Positions 35,480-43,243 of a stretch of 64,000 nt of DNA are shown in pieces (position 1 is the stretch's first letter; every line of letters begins with the position of its first letter). The position numbers and the translations under genes were made by a program. A model generated the notes under the pieces. It was given only the letters and a program-made list of their open reading frames with translations. It made no database searches and was not told the origin of the DNA. Source of the stretch: Fodinibacter sp963800505 (GTDB taxonomy: Bacteria > Actinomycetota > Actinomycetes > Actinomycetales > Dermatophilaceae); assembly GCA_963800505.1 (NCBI GenBank), contig CAWDBL010000021.1, positions 1 to 64,000 of the forward strand. The letters are read 5' to 3'.

Positions 35480-36220
35480 ATGGAGACCCGGCTCGTCGAC
35501 GTGCGCATCGACCGCGCGTCGCCGGTGCCGTTGTGGCACCAGCTCGCACAGCAGCTCACCGCGGCCGTCGACGACGGGCGGCTGCAGCCGGGCGACCCCT
35601 TCGAGAACGAGCTCGCGCTGGCGGCTCGGCTCAACATCTCCCGGCCCACGGTGCGGCGGGCGATGCAGGAGATGGTCGACCAGGGGTTGCTCGTGCGGCG
35701 GCGCGGCATCGGCACCACGGTGGCCAACCGCAAGGTGCACCGGCGGGCCGCCCTGTCCTCGCTCCACGACGACCTCCTACGAGCCGGTCAGGCCCCTGCG
35801 ACCACCGTCCTCGACCTGTGCACGACCCGTGACCCGCGAGCCGCGGCGGCGCTCGACCTGCCGGCCGAGACCGAGCTGCTCGCGATCGTGCGGCTCCGCT
35901 CGGCAGACGGAGCCCCGCTGGCGGTGCTGCACAACTGGCTGCCGCCCGCCTACGCCGACATCACCGCCGACGAGCTGACCGGCGACGGCCTCTACGCGGC
36001 GTTGCGCGCCCGCGGGGTCAGCCCGGTCGTCGCCCGGCAGAGCGTGGGGGCCCGGATGCCGACCCGCGCCGAGCGCCGCCAGCTCGCCATCGTCGGGCAG
36101 CAGCCGGTGCTGACCATGACCCGCACCGCGTTCGGCGGCACCGGCAACGCCATCGAGTTCGGCGATCACTGCTACCGGGCCGAGGACTACTCCCTCGACC
36201 TCCTGCTCGACGAACGCTGA
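35480..36220 (+). CDS. GntR-family (HutC/FadR-like UTRA) transcriptional regulator, probable iol regulator
   Basis: A 246-residue regulator. The N-terminal winged helix (PLWHQLAQQLTAAV, ENELALAARLNISRPTVRRA, LLVRRRGIGTTVANRK) is followed by a UTRA ligand-binding domain (LLAIVRLRSADGAPLAVLHN, to GDHCYRAEDYSLDLLL). It lies divergent to the inositol operon, so an inositol intermediate is the likely ligand. TACAGT at 35467–35472 ends seven bases before the ATG with no Shine-Dalgarno, consistent with a leaderless mRNA. Confidence 0.92.
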   Translation: METRLVDVRIDRASPVPLWHQLAQQLTAAVDDGRLQPGDPFENELALAARLNISRPTVRRAMQEMVDQGLLVRRRGIGTTVANRKVHRRAALSSLHDDLLRAGQAPATTVLDLCTTRDPRAAAALDLPAETELLAIVRLRSADGAPLAVLHNWLPPAYADITADELTGDGLYAALRARGVSPVVARQSVGARMPTRAERRQLAIVGQQPVLTMTRTAFGGTGNAIEFGDHCYRAEDYSLDLLLDER

Positions 36221-36257
36221 GCGAGTCCGGCTCTGCGCGGCGTTCCCGGGTGGTGGT

Positions 36258-37020
36258 TCAGTCGTCGAGGTCGTCGATGACGTGCCGCAGGTAGCGCCGC
36301 GGCTCCGCGAGGAAGCTGCGGTGGTGGGTGACCACCTCGAGGTCGTCCCACGTGGTGCGCCGGATGCCGTGCTCGCCCAGCTCGAGCACCAGGGCCCCGG
36401 GGATGGCGGCCAGCACCGGTGAGTGGGTGGCGAGCACCACCTGGGTGCGCGGTCGCCGGGCCATCTCGGCGAGCTCGGCGACCAGGTGCAGCTGGGCCGA
36501 GAACGACAGACCGGCCTCGGGTTCGTCCATGACGAACAGCCCCTCGCCCCGGAACCGACGGGTGCCCAGCAGCGACACGAACGACTCGCCGTGCGACATG
36601 GTGTGGAAGGTGGGGTCGTTCCCCGGCCCCGGGTTGGTGTCGAGCCAGGTGAACAGGCCGTGCATCGTCTCGGCCCGCACGAAGTAGCCCCACCGTGGCG
36701 CCCCCGGGTCGCGCACGACGGTGAGCCACTCGTGCAGCGGCGACTCGCTGGCGTGGGTGCTGGTGGTTGGCGCCCGTGGAGCCGCCCTCGGCGTTCATGC
36801 CCGCTGCCATGGCGAGTGCCTCGACGAGCGTCGACTTGCCCGAGCCGTTCTCGCCGACGAGCACGGTGCAGCGCGCCAGCTCGAGCCCGTGGTCGAGCAC
36901 CTGCGCGACGGCCGCGATCGTGAGCGGCCAGACATCGGATGCCGGCAGCTCGGCGCCGCGGGCCACCTGGAGGCGGCGCGCGGGCAGCCCCTCGGTCCAC
37001 GAGTGTGCCGTGCTGCCCAT
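36258..37020 (-). pseudogene. AAA-family ATPase (ABC/RecF-like), frame-broken
   Basis: The N-terminal part starts at the ATG at 37020 (MGSTAHSWTEGLPARRLQ) and carries Walker A VGENGSGKSTLVEALA. Around 36760 the frame shifts; the second frame continues with SPLHEWLTVVRDPGAPRW, GYFVRAETMHG, Walker B FVMDEPEAGLS and VVLATHSPVLAAIPGA to the stop. Joined, it is a ~250-residue stand-alone ATPase of the AAA_15/AAA_21 type, function unknown. Either a sequencing indel or inactivation. It converges on the GntR gene. Confidence 0.8.
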
Positions 37021-37162
37021 GGAGGCGACGCTAGTGGTCGGCCCGGACAGGCACGGCCCTTCCCCCTGTCGGTGCCCTTGCCTACCCTCAGGAGAGGAGA
37101 TGGATGCCGGGGGGGCGCGCTCAACGGGAACGGCCAGCACGGCATCCGGAACGGGGTGGAGC

Positions 37163-37579
37163 ATGGCAGAGCGGACGGACCCACGGGCGGCGGCGGTCCC
37201 TTACCTCGCCGTCAAGGGCGCGCGGGAGGCGGTCGACTGGTACGGCACGGTGTTCGGCGCCGTGGTCGAGGGCGAGCCCTTCGAGAACGACGACGGCACG
37301 ATCGGGCACGTCGCCCTGCGGGTGGCCGACGGCGTGTTCTACCTCGCCGACGAGGCGCCGGAGTACGACGCGGTGGCGCCGACCGGCCCGGGGGCCGCGG
37401 TGAGCCTGGTGCTCCCGGTGCCTGACGTCGACGCCACGTTCGCCATCGCGGTGCGCGAGGGTGCCACCGCAGACCACCGGGGGGTGCACGAGAGCAACGG
37501 CGAGCGCGCCGCCTGGTTCATCGACCCGTTCGGGCACCGGTGGGGCATCCGAAGTCCCCTCCCACCCCCGACTTCGTAG
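37163..37579 (+). CDS. VOC (glyoxalase/bleomycin-resistance fold) family protein
   Basis: A 138-residue protein with two beta-alpha-beta-beta-beta units: VPYLAVKGAREAVDWYGTVF at the start and RAAWFIDPFGHRWGI at the end. PhnB/glyoxalase-like; the substrate is unknown. GGTGGAGC lies before the ATG. Its stop codon falls inside the left arm of a 19-bp inverted repeat, so its transcript probably ends in that hairpin. Confidence 0.88.
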   Translation: MAERTDPRAAAVPYLAVKGAREAVDWYGTVFGAVVEGEPFENDDGTIGHVALRVADGVFYLADEAPEYDAVAPTGPGAAVSLVLPVPDVDATFAIAVREGATADHRGVHESNGERAAWFIDPFGHRWGIRSPLPPPTS

Positions 37580-37645
37580 GTCAGGAGCGGAGCAACACGC
37601 CGGGTTGTAGCCCGCGGGCGCGGCCGCTGACCTACGAAGTCGGGG
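37566..37645. repeat. 19-bp perfect inverted repeat between VOC and lysS genes
   Basis: CCCCGACTTCGTAGGTCAG (37566–37584) and its exact complement (37627–37645) enclose 42 bases. It covers the VOC stop codon. It shares TGACCTA…GTCG with the 20.9-kb element. It could serve as a terminator or be a small mobile palindromic unit. Confidence 0.85.
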
Positions 37646-37660
37646 AAGATCCGGTGACCG

Positions 37661-37675
37661 TAGGCTTGACCCTCG
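37661..37675 (+). promoter_or_regulatory. -10 element of lysS, leaderless arrangement
   Basis: TAGGCT at 37661–37666 ends eight bases before the GTG at 37675. Confidence 0.45.
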
Positions 37676-39207
37676 TGACGGACACCCCCGCCCCCGCCCC
37701 CGCGCCCATTGGCACCGACCCGAGCGCACTTCCCGAGGCCGACCTCCCCGAGCAGCTGCGCATCCGCCGCGACAAGCGCGACCGCCTGCTCGAGGCCGGC
37801 ATCCCGCCCTATCCCGTCGCGGTCCCGCGCACGCACTCGCTGGCCGACGTGCGCGAGCAGTGGGGGCACCTCGAGCAGGGCGAGGAGACGCAGGACGTCG
37901 TGGGCGTCGCGGGGCGCGTCGTCTTCATCCGCAACACGGGCAAGCTCGCGTTCGCCACGCTGCAGGAGGGCATCGGCACCCGCCTGCAGGTCATGCTCAG
38001 CCTCGCCGAGGTGGGCGAGGAGTCGCTCGCGGCGTGGAAGTCCGACGTCGACCTCGGCGACCACGTGTACGTGGAGGGCCGCGTCATCTCCTCCCGCCGC
38101 GGTGAGCTGTCGGTGATGGCGAGCCGCTGGGGGATGGCGAGCAAGGCGCTGCGACCGCTGCCGGTGCTGCACAGGGAACTCTCCGAGGAGAGCCGGGTGC
38201 GCCAGCGCTACGCCGACCTCGTCGTGCGCCAGGAGGCCCGCGACATGGTGCGCACCAAGGCGACCGCGCTGCGCGCCGTCCGGTCGGTGCTCGAGGCCCA
38301 GGGCTACCTCGAGGTCGAGACCCCGGTGCTGCAGCTCGTGCACGGCGGCGCCGCGGCCCGGCCGTTCCGCACCCACCTCAACGCCTTCGACCAGGACATG
38401 GTGCTGCGGATCGCCCTCGAGCTGAACCTCAAGAAGGCCGTCGTGGGCGGGGTCGACCGGGTCTACGAGATGGGCCGGATCTTCCGTAACGAGGGCATCG
38501 ACGCCACGCACTCGGCTGAGTTCACGATGCTCGAGGCGTACGAGGCCTGGGGCGACCAGACCTCCATCGGCGCCCTGATGCGCGACCTCTACCTCGGGGT
38601 CGCCGACGCCCTCGGCTCGCGGCTCGTCGAGACCCCCTCCGGCACCGTCGACCTCGGCGGCGAGTGGCGCTGGTTGCCCGTCTACGACGCGGTGAGCGAG
38701 GCCGTCGGCGAGACAGTCACCCTCGAGACGTCGAAGGAGACACTGCTCGGCTACGCCGCCGCCCGCGGGGTCGAGGTCGACCCGGCGCTGGAGAAGGACA
38801 AGGTGTTCCTCGAGCTGCTCGGCGAGCTCGTCGAGCCGGCCATCCTCCAGCCCACCTTCTTGTGCGACTACCCCGCCCTCGCCCAGCCGCTGGCCCGCCC
38901 GCACCGTGAGAAGGAGGGGCTCATCGAGGCCTGGGACCTCATCATCGCCGGCGTCGAGCGCGGCACCGGCTTCTCCGAGCTGGTCGACCCCGTCGTGCAG
39001 CGCGAGGTGCTCACCGCCCAGTCGCTGCGGGCGGCCGGCGGCGACCCCGAGGCGATGCAGCTCGACGAGGACTTCCTGCGCGCGCTCGAGTACGGCGCCC
39101 CGCCGATGGGCGGCCTCGGGTTGGGCATCGACCGGCTGGTCATGCTGTTCACCAGCGCAAACATCCGCGAGACCATTCTTTTTCCGCACCTGAAGCCGCA
39201 GGCCTGA
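37675..39207 (+). CDS. lysS: Lysyl-tRNA synthetase (class II)
   Basis: A 510-residue cytoplasmic enzyme charging tRNA-Lys. N-terminal OB-fold (VVGVAGRVVFIRNTGKLAFA), then the class II core: motif 2 IFRNEGIDATHSAEF and motif 3 GGLGLGIDRLVMLF. The variable first ~25 residues are Pro/Ala-rich. GTG at 37675 fits a leaderless start; a GTG at 37654 with GGGGAAG upstream would add seven residues. The neighbours lsr2 and clpC on the same strand are the conserved actinobacterial context. Confidence 0.96.
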   Translation: MTDTPAPAPAPIGTDPSALPEADLPEQLRIRRDKRDRLLEAGIPPYPVAVPRTHSLADVREQWGHLEQGEETQDVVGVAGRVVFIRNTGKLAFATLQEGIGTRLQVMLSLAEVGEESLAAWKSDVDLGDHVYVEGRVISSRRGELSVMASRWGMASKALRPLPVLHRELSEESRVRQRYADLVVRQEARDMVRTKATALRAVRSVLEAQGYLEVETPVLQLVHGGAAARPFRTHLNAFDQDMVLRIALELNLKKAVVGGVDRVYEMGRIFRNEGIDATHSAEFTMLEAYEAWGDQTSIGALMRDLYLGVADALGSRLVETPSGTVDLGGEWRWLPVYDAVSEAVGETVTLETSKETLLGYAAARGVEVDPALEKDKVFLELLGELVEPAILQPTFLCDYPALAQPLARPHREKEGLIEAWDLIIAGVERGTGFSELVDPVVQREVLTAQSLRAAGGDPEAMQLDEDFLRALEYGAPPMGGLGLGIDRLVMLFTSANIRETILFPHLKPQA

Positions 39208-39290
39208 CCCATGGATGCCGTGCGCCACCACCGTGCCGTGATTCTCCTGCCGCACCCGACACCGGAGGCCTGAGCCAATGGACGCCGTAT
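39175..39290. repeat. ~48-bp tandem duplication of the lysS end and downstream gene start
   Basis: Bases 39175–39222 (lysS codons ILFPHLKPQA, stop, then ATGGATGCCGT) reappear imperfectly at 39241–39290 (ILLPHPTPEA, stop, then ATGGACGCCGT). The period is 66–67 bases. Between them lies a 20-codon reading frame from 39211 to 39273 that ends with the lysS-like tail. Confidence 0.8.
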
Positions 39291-39523
39291 GGCCCTACCT
39301 CGCAGCCATTCTGCCGACGATTCTGGTCGCGACCCTTTTCTACTTCCTCGTCAAGAGCATGCTCGAGGGCGACCGGCGCGAACGCCTCGCCCAGCGCCGG
39401 TTCGAGGCGGAGCAGGATCGGGCCCAAGCCGCTTCTGCCGGAAACGCCGCCGCCGGCGAGACTACGGAATCCGAAGGTGACACACCGCCTTCCGGCACCC
39501 CGGGGACGGCTCCGCAATCCTGA
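39278..39523 (+). CDS. Small membrane protein upstream of lsr2
   Basis: An 81-residue protein with one N-terminal helix (YLAAILPTILVATLFYFLV), a basic juxtamembrane stretch (EGDRRERLAQRRFEAEQDRA) and a disordered Ala/Gly/Thr tail. Similar small proteins sit between lysS and lsr2 in related actinobacteria. GGAGG lies nine bases before the ATG. Function unknown. Confidence 0.75.
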   Translation: MDAVWPYLAAILPTILVATLFYFLVKSMLEGDRRERLAQRRFEAEQDRAQAASAGNAAAGETTESEGDTPPSGTPGTAPQS

Positions 39524-39560
39524 GCGAATTGTGCGGCCGGGCAAACCCCTTTAACACTGC

Positions 39561-39591
39561 TTTACCATCCGGAGGAATTCGCTGCTAATGT
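39561..39591 (+). promoter_or_regulatory. Candidate lsr2 promoter in an AT-richer gap
   Basis: TTTACC at 39561 and TAATGT at 39586–39591 form a plausible -35/-10 pair (19-base spacer) with a ~55-base leader to the lsr2 ATG. The gap 39524–39649 is visibly richer in A and T than its neighbours, which could also let Lsr2 bind its own promoter. Confidence 0.4.
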
Positions 39592-39649
39592 CTTTCCCGG
39601 CATCATGAAGCTGCCACGGAATCCACCCAAAGCCCCCGAAGGGAAAACC

Positions 39650-39985
39650 ATGGCAAAGAAGGTCCAGGTGCTCCTGGTCGACGACATCGACAAGAGCTCC
39701 CCCGCCGACGAGACCGTCTCGTTCTCGCTCGACGGCGTCAGCTACGAGATCGACCTGACGTCGGACAACGCCGGCAAGCTGCGCGACGACCTCGCTGTGT
39801 GGATCGGCCATGCCGAGCGCACCGGCGGCCGCCGCTCGACCGCCCGCTCGGCATCCAAGGGCTCCGGTCGCAAGACCGACCTCAGCGCGGTGCGCGCGTG
39901 GGCTCGCGAGAACGGCCACCAGGTCAGCGAGCGCGGTCGCATCTCCTCCGAGGTCCAGGCCGCCTACGACAAGGCACACGGCTGA
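39650..39985 (+). CDS. lsr2: Lsr2 nucleoid-associated protein
   Basis: A 111-residue H-NS-like xenogeneic silencer that bridges AT-rich DNA. The N-terminal dimerisation domain begins MAKKVQVLLVDDIDKSS and SFSLDGVSYEIDL. The C-terminal DNA-binding domain ends VRAWARENGHQVSERGRISS, with the AT-hook-like RGR that enters the minor groove. GAAGGGA precedes the ATG. Length and domain order are typical. Confidence 0.97.
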   Translation: MAKKVQVLLVDDIDKSSPADETVSFSLDGVSYEIDLTSDNAGKLRDDLAVWIGHAERTGGRRSTARSASKGSGRKTDLSAVRAWARENGHQVSERGRISSEVQAAYDKAHG

Positions 39986-40020
39986 GCGACCAGCCCCTCA
40001 CCGATGCGGCGCCCCCCGAC

Positions 40021-40644
40021 GTGGTGGGCGCCGCTTCGCTGATGTCCCGGCGGCACGCGTGGCTCGCGTTCAGCGCCGGCGGGATGCCGTTGAATCACTC
40101 GCTCGGCTCCGTCGGTGCGCCGGGCGACGACGAGGTTCGGCGGTGGCAGCAACGCCTCACCGCCCTGCAGGGCCGGTGGTACGACGTCGACGCCCCACCT
40201 CAGGTCGCCGCGGTCTTCGTGCTCCAGTGGCTGCTCCAGGTGGGCGCCCACACCGCGGCGCACGCAGCCGCGGCCGGGCCCTGGCGCGCCGAGCTGCGCG
40301 GGCTCACCTTCGACCTCGGCCCGAGCCTGGTCCCGTCGCGAGTGCGGCTCACCGCCCTCGTGCCGGATGCCGGCCCGCTCGCCGAGCGCCTGGCGCGCGC
40401 CGAGCGCGACTACCGCGCGGTCGCCGAACCCGTGGCGACTGCATACCCGTCGGTCGTGCGCCTCGGACCGCATGCCCGCAGCGCACTGGTCGACGACATG
40501 TGGTCGGCGGCTGCGCGCGAGGCGGAGGCGGCGGCCGGGCTGATCCGGCCGGGCGTGCCGCCGCGCGAGTCGTGCTGCCTGATCTACGCGCTCCCGGGGT
40601 GCGTCGAGTGCGCCGGCTGTCCGCGCCTGCGGTCGATGAGCTGA
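40021..40644 (+). CDS. FhuF-like (2Fe-2S)-binding protein
   Basis: About 207 residues. The C-terminus has ESCCLIYALPGC…CAGCPRL, the CC…CxxC cluster that ligates a [2Fe-2S] centre in FhuF-type ferric-siderophore reductases. The N-terminal part (AASLMSRRHAWLAFSAGGMP, VAAVFVLQWLLQVGAHTAAH) resembles the helical FhuF region. The start is uncertain: GTG at 40021 or ATG at 40042. It may reduce ferric siderophores or store iron-sulfur electrons. It converges on ligD, with a 24-base gap. Confidence 0.7.
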   Translation: MVGAASLMSRRHAWLAFSAGGMPLNHSLGSVGAPGDDEVRRWQQRLTALQGRWYDVDAPPQVAAVFVLQWLLQVGAHTAAHAAAAGPWRAELRGLTFDLGPSLVPSRVRLTALVPDAGPLAERLARAERDYRAVAEPVATAYPSVVRLGPHARSALVDDMWSAAAREAEAAAGLIRPGVPPRESCCLIYALPGCVECAGCPRLRSMS

Positions 40645-40668
40645 CGGTCGAGAGCAGGCCACTTTCGC

Positions 40669-41550
40669 TCAGGGCAGGTCGGCGATGAGGTCACCGTCGC
40701 GCTCGACCCGCTCGAGAACCTCGTCGAACATCAACTGGCGCAACGCTTCTGGCTCCTCCGCCCCCTCCTCGACCTCGTCCCAGGTGCGGGGGGCGGCGAC
40801 GCAGGGCAGCTCGCGACCCCGCAGCGAGTAGGGGCTGATGGTCGTCTTGGCGGCGACGTTCTGGCTCCAGTCGAGGAAGACCTTGCCTGGCCGCAGTGAC
40901 TTGGTCATCTTCCACAGCACCAGGGCCGGGTACTTCTTGGTCATCTCCTGCGCCAGCTGCATCGCGAGATCGCGCACCTGGTCGCTGGTGAGGTCACCGC
41001 CGAGCGCTGCGTAAAGCTGCATCCCCTTGCTGCCCGAGGTCACCGGGTACATCTCAAGGCCGAGCGCTGCCAGCCGATCGCGCACCAGGAGAGCGACTTT
41101 CGCGCACTCGTGGAGCCCGGCCGGCTTGCCGGGGTCGAGGTCGATGACCAGCCGGTCGGGGTTGCGCCGCTCGCCGTCGTCGTCGACGGTCCACTGCGGC
41201 ACATGGATCTCGAGGCTGTTGAGGTTGACCAGGTAGGTGAGGTCGGCGAGGTCGGTGATCAGCGGGTAGGTGACGTCATCGATGGGTGCGCGTGGCAGCC
41301 AGCTCGGGGCACCGGAGGGCAGGTTCTTCTCGAAGAACATCTGGTCCTCGACGCCGTGCGGCCAGCGCACCCGGGTGACGGGGCGGTCGGCGACGTGGGG
41401 CAGCATCAGCGGCGCGACCTGGGCGTAGTAGGCGAGCACCTCTCCCTTGGTCGTCTCGGTCGAGGGGTACATCACCTTGTCGAGGCTGGTGAGCCGCAGC
41501 TTGCGCCCCGCTACCTCCACCCGGGTCACCTCGGGCACGTACTCAGGCAT
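40669..41550 (-). CDS. ligD: LigD-type NHEJ primase-polymerase domain protein
   Basis: A 293-residue stand-alone polymerase domain of bacterial NHEJ, of the archaeo-eukaryotic primase fold, which fills gaps and adds ribonucleotides at broken ends. Motif I DRLVIDLDPG carries the two metal-binding aspartates; VTSGSKGMQLYAAL contains the SGxKG motif, and KVFLDWSQN holds the third carboxylate. It overlaps the ligase gene by eight bases, so the two halves of LigD are separate polypeptides made together. No phosphoesterase domain is present. Confidence 0.92.
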   Translation of the reverse strand: MPEYVPEVTRVEVAGRKLRLTSLDKVMYPSTETTKGEVLAYYAQVAPLMLPHVADRPVTRVRWPHGVEDQMFFEKNLPSGAPSWLPRAPIDDVTYPLITDLADLTYLVNLNSLEIHVPQWTVDDDGERRNPDRLVIDLDPGKPAGLHECAKVALLVRDRLAALGLEMYPVTSGSKGMQLYAALGGDLTSDQVRDLAMQLAQEMTKKYPALVLWKMTKSLRPGKVFLDWSQNVAAKTTISPYSLRGRELPCVAAPRTWDEVEEGAEEPEALRQLMFDEVLERVERDGDLIADLP

Positions 41551-42490
41551 CGTCGACCTCCTCCAGGTCGGCTGGTGTCAGGTCGCTGCGCACGCCGAGG
41601 TAGGCGGGCTGGCGCAGGCGGTGCTGCCCGGTGAGCTCGAGGGTGCGCACCTCGACGACCAGCGTGGGCTCGACCCAGGTGGTGCCGTTCGCGTCGATCG
41701 CGGGCACCTCGTCGACGAAGGGGGAGGTCGGGCGGGTGAGGGGGCGAAGGCGCAGGGCCAGCGCCTCGCCCGCGGTACCGGCCAGGCCCGACCCCACGCG
41801 GCCGGCATACCGCCACCCCCCGGCCCCGTCGGGCAGGCCGACGAGCACGGCGCCGAGCCGCCCGTTCGACCCGACCTCCGGACGCCAACCGCCCACCACG
41901 ACCGACAGGCTGCTGCGGTGCGCGGTCTTGCGCCAGTCCGGCGAACGTCGCCCCACGGCATACGGGGCGGTGCGTCGTTTGCTGACGATGCCCTCCAGGC
42001 CCTGCTCCTTGGTGGCCGCGAGCAGCTGCGGTCCGTCGTCGTAGACCTCGGGCACCTGCCAGTTCCGGCCGGTGAGGTCGAGCCGGTCGAGCAACGCCCT
42101 TCTCGCAGACCATGGTTGTGCGGTGAGGTCGGATCCGAAGAGCCGTAGCAGGTCGAACACCATCAGCGTCACCGGCCGGGTGGCGGCCAGTCGCTGGGCG
42201 CGGCGCCGGTCGCTGACGTGCATCCGCTCGGTGAGCGCGTGGAAGCTCGGGCGGCCGCCGTCGAGGGCGACCACCTCACCGTCAAGGAGCATGTCGTCGT
42301 AGTCGCGGCCCAGCTCCTCGAGCTCGGGGTAGGCCGCGGTCACGTCCCGCTCGTTGCGCGACCACACCGTCACCACGCCGTCGCGCACGTCGACGAGCAC
42401 CCGCATCCCGTCCCACTTGACCTCGTGCACCCAGGCGCCACCGGTCGGCACGCGGTCGGCGACGGTGGCCAGCATGGGGCGCATGGGCAC
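41543..42490 (-). CDS. ATP-dependent DNA ligase (LigD ligase domain)
   Basis: A 315-residue ligase. The nucleotidyl lysine is Lys25 in VHEVKWDGMRVLV; LLDGEVVALDG and EGIVSKRRTAPYAVG (motif IV) follow, then an OB-fold (RYAGRVGSGLAG, EPTLVVEVRTLEL). It should seal double-strand breaks together with Ku and the polymerase encoded just downstream. Ligase and polymerase are split here, unlike the fused mycobacterial LigD. Confidence 0.93.
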   Translation of the reverse strand: MPMRPMLATVADRVPTGGAWVHEVKWDGMRVLVDVRDGVVTVWSRNERDVTAAYPELEELGRDYDDMLLDGEVVALDGGRPSFHALTERMHVSDRRRAQRLAATRPVTLMVFDLLRLFGSDLTAQPWSARRALLDRLDLTGRNWQVPEVYDDGPQLLAATKEQGLEGIVSKRRTAPYAVGRRSPDWRKTAHRSSLSVVVGGWRPEVGSNGRLGAVLVGLPDGAGGWRYAGRVGSGLAGTAGEALALRLRPLTRPTSPFVDEVPAIDANGTTWVEPTLVVEVRTLELTGQHRLRQPAYLGVRSDLTPADLEEVDDA

Positions 42491-42569
42491 ATCCTGCCGC
42501 TCGATGTGCGTTCGGGCGCCTCGGTCGGCGGATGCCGTGCGCGCCCGGTCATCCTCGGCTCAAGTCGCG

Positions 42570-43030
42570 CTTCACTCCCGACGTCGGCTGCCCTGTCCCT
42601 CACCCGGCCCTCGGTCGCCCTATCACGCCGCGTGAATGACCGAGGGTTCTCGTGAGCGGTGCTGTCGAGGCGCGCTCCGCTCGACGTCGGCAGACCCTGT
42701 CCCTCACCCTGTCCTGGGGGTCGCCTTGTCAGGCGGGGGATGCCGCGACACGCCAAGTCATCGGTACGCACCAGTCCCGCTTCACCCGACATCCACAGAC
42801 CCTGTCCCTCACCCGGTCCTGCGTCGCCTTCTCACGCCGCCTGTATGACCGAGGGTCCCCGTGAGCGGTCCTGTCGACTCTCGCTTCACCCGGCATCCAC
42901 TGCGGTGTCCGTCACCTCGATCAGTGGTCGGCTTCTCACGCGGCCTGGATGACCGAGCGTCCCTGAGTCGGTCCGGTCGAGTGGCGCTTCACCCGGCATC
43001 CGCGGCCGTGTCCCTCCCCTCAGTTCGTGG
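42570..43030. repeat. ~105-bp tandem repeat, about 4.5 diverged units
   Basis: Units begin at 42570, 42675, 42780, 42884 and 42987 (periods 105, 105, 104, 103). Shared blocks are CTTCACCCGGCATCC, CCCTGTCCCTCACCCGGTCC, TCGCCTTCTCACGCCGC and ATGACCGAGGGT. The last unit is partial. It fills most of the 753-base gap between the ligase and HNH genes; no reading frame runs through all units. Confidence 0.85.
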
Positions 43031-43243
43031 GCCCCTGCGCACCCAGCGTGAGCAGCCGAGCTCCTCCCCTTTTGGGACGCCCCGAGCTGAGCGTCATCAC
43101 GGCGTACGACGAGGCCCCGACGAAGGAGTCCTGCAGGACCCGTCCACCCCCAAAGAGTTTCTGCTGCAGGCGAACACAAGCATTCGAACACTTGTGCGAG
43201 ATGGCGTTCGTCGGTAGAATCGTGTCACGGGGAAGGGGGAGTC

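Noticed and set aside
42570..43030. CRISPR array
   Set aside because: The regular spacing comes from whole ~105-bp units that are similar throughout, not short repeats with unique spacers, and no cas genes are present.
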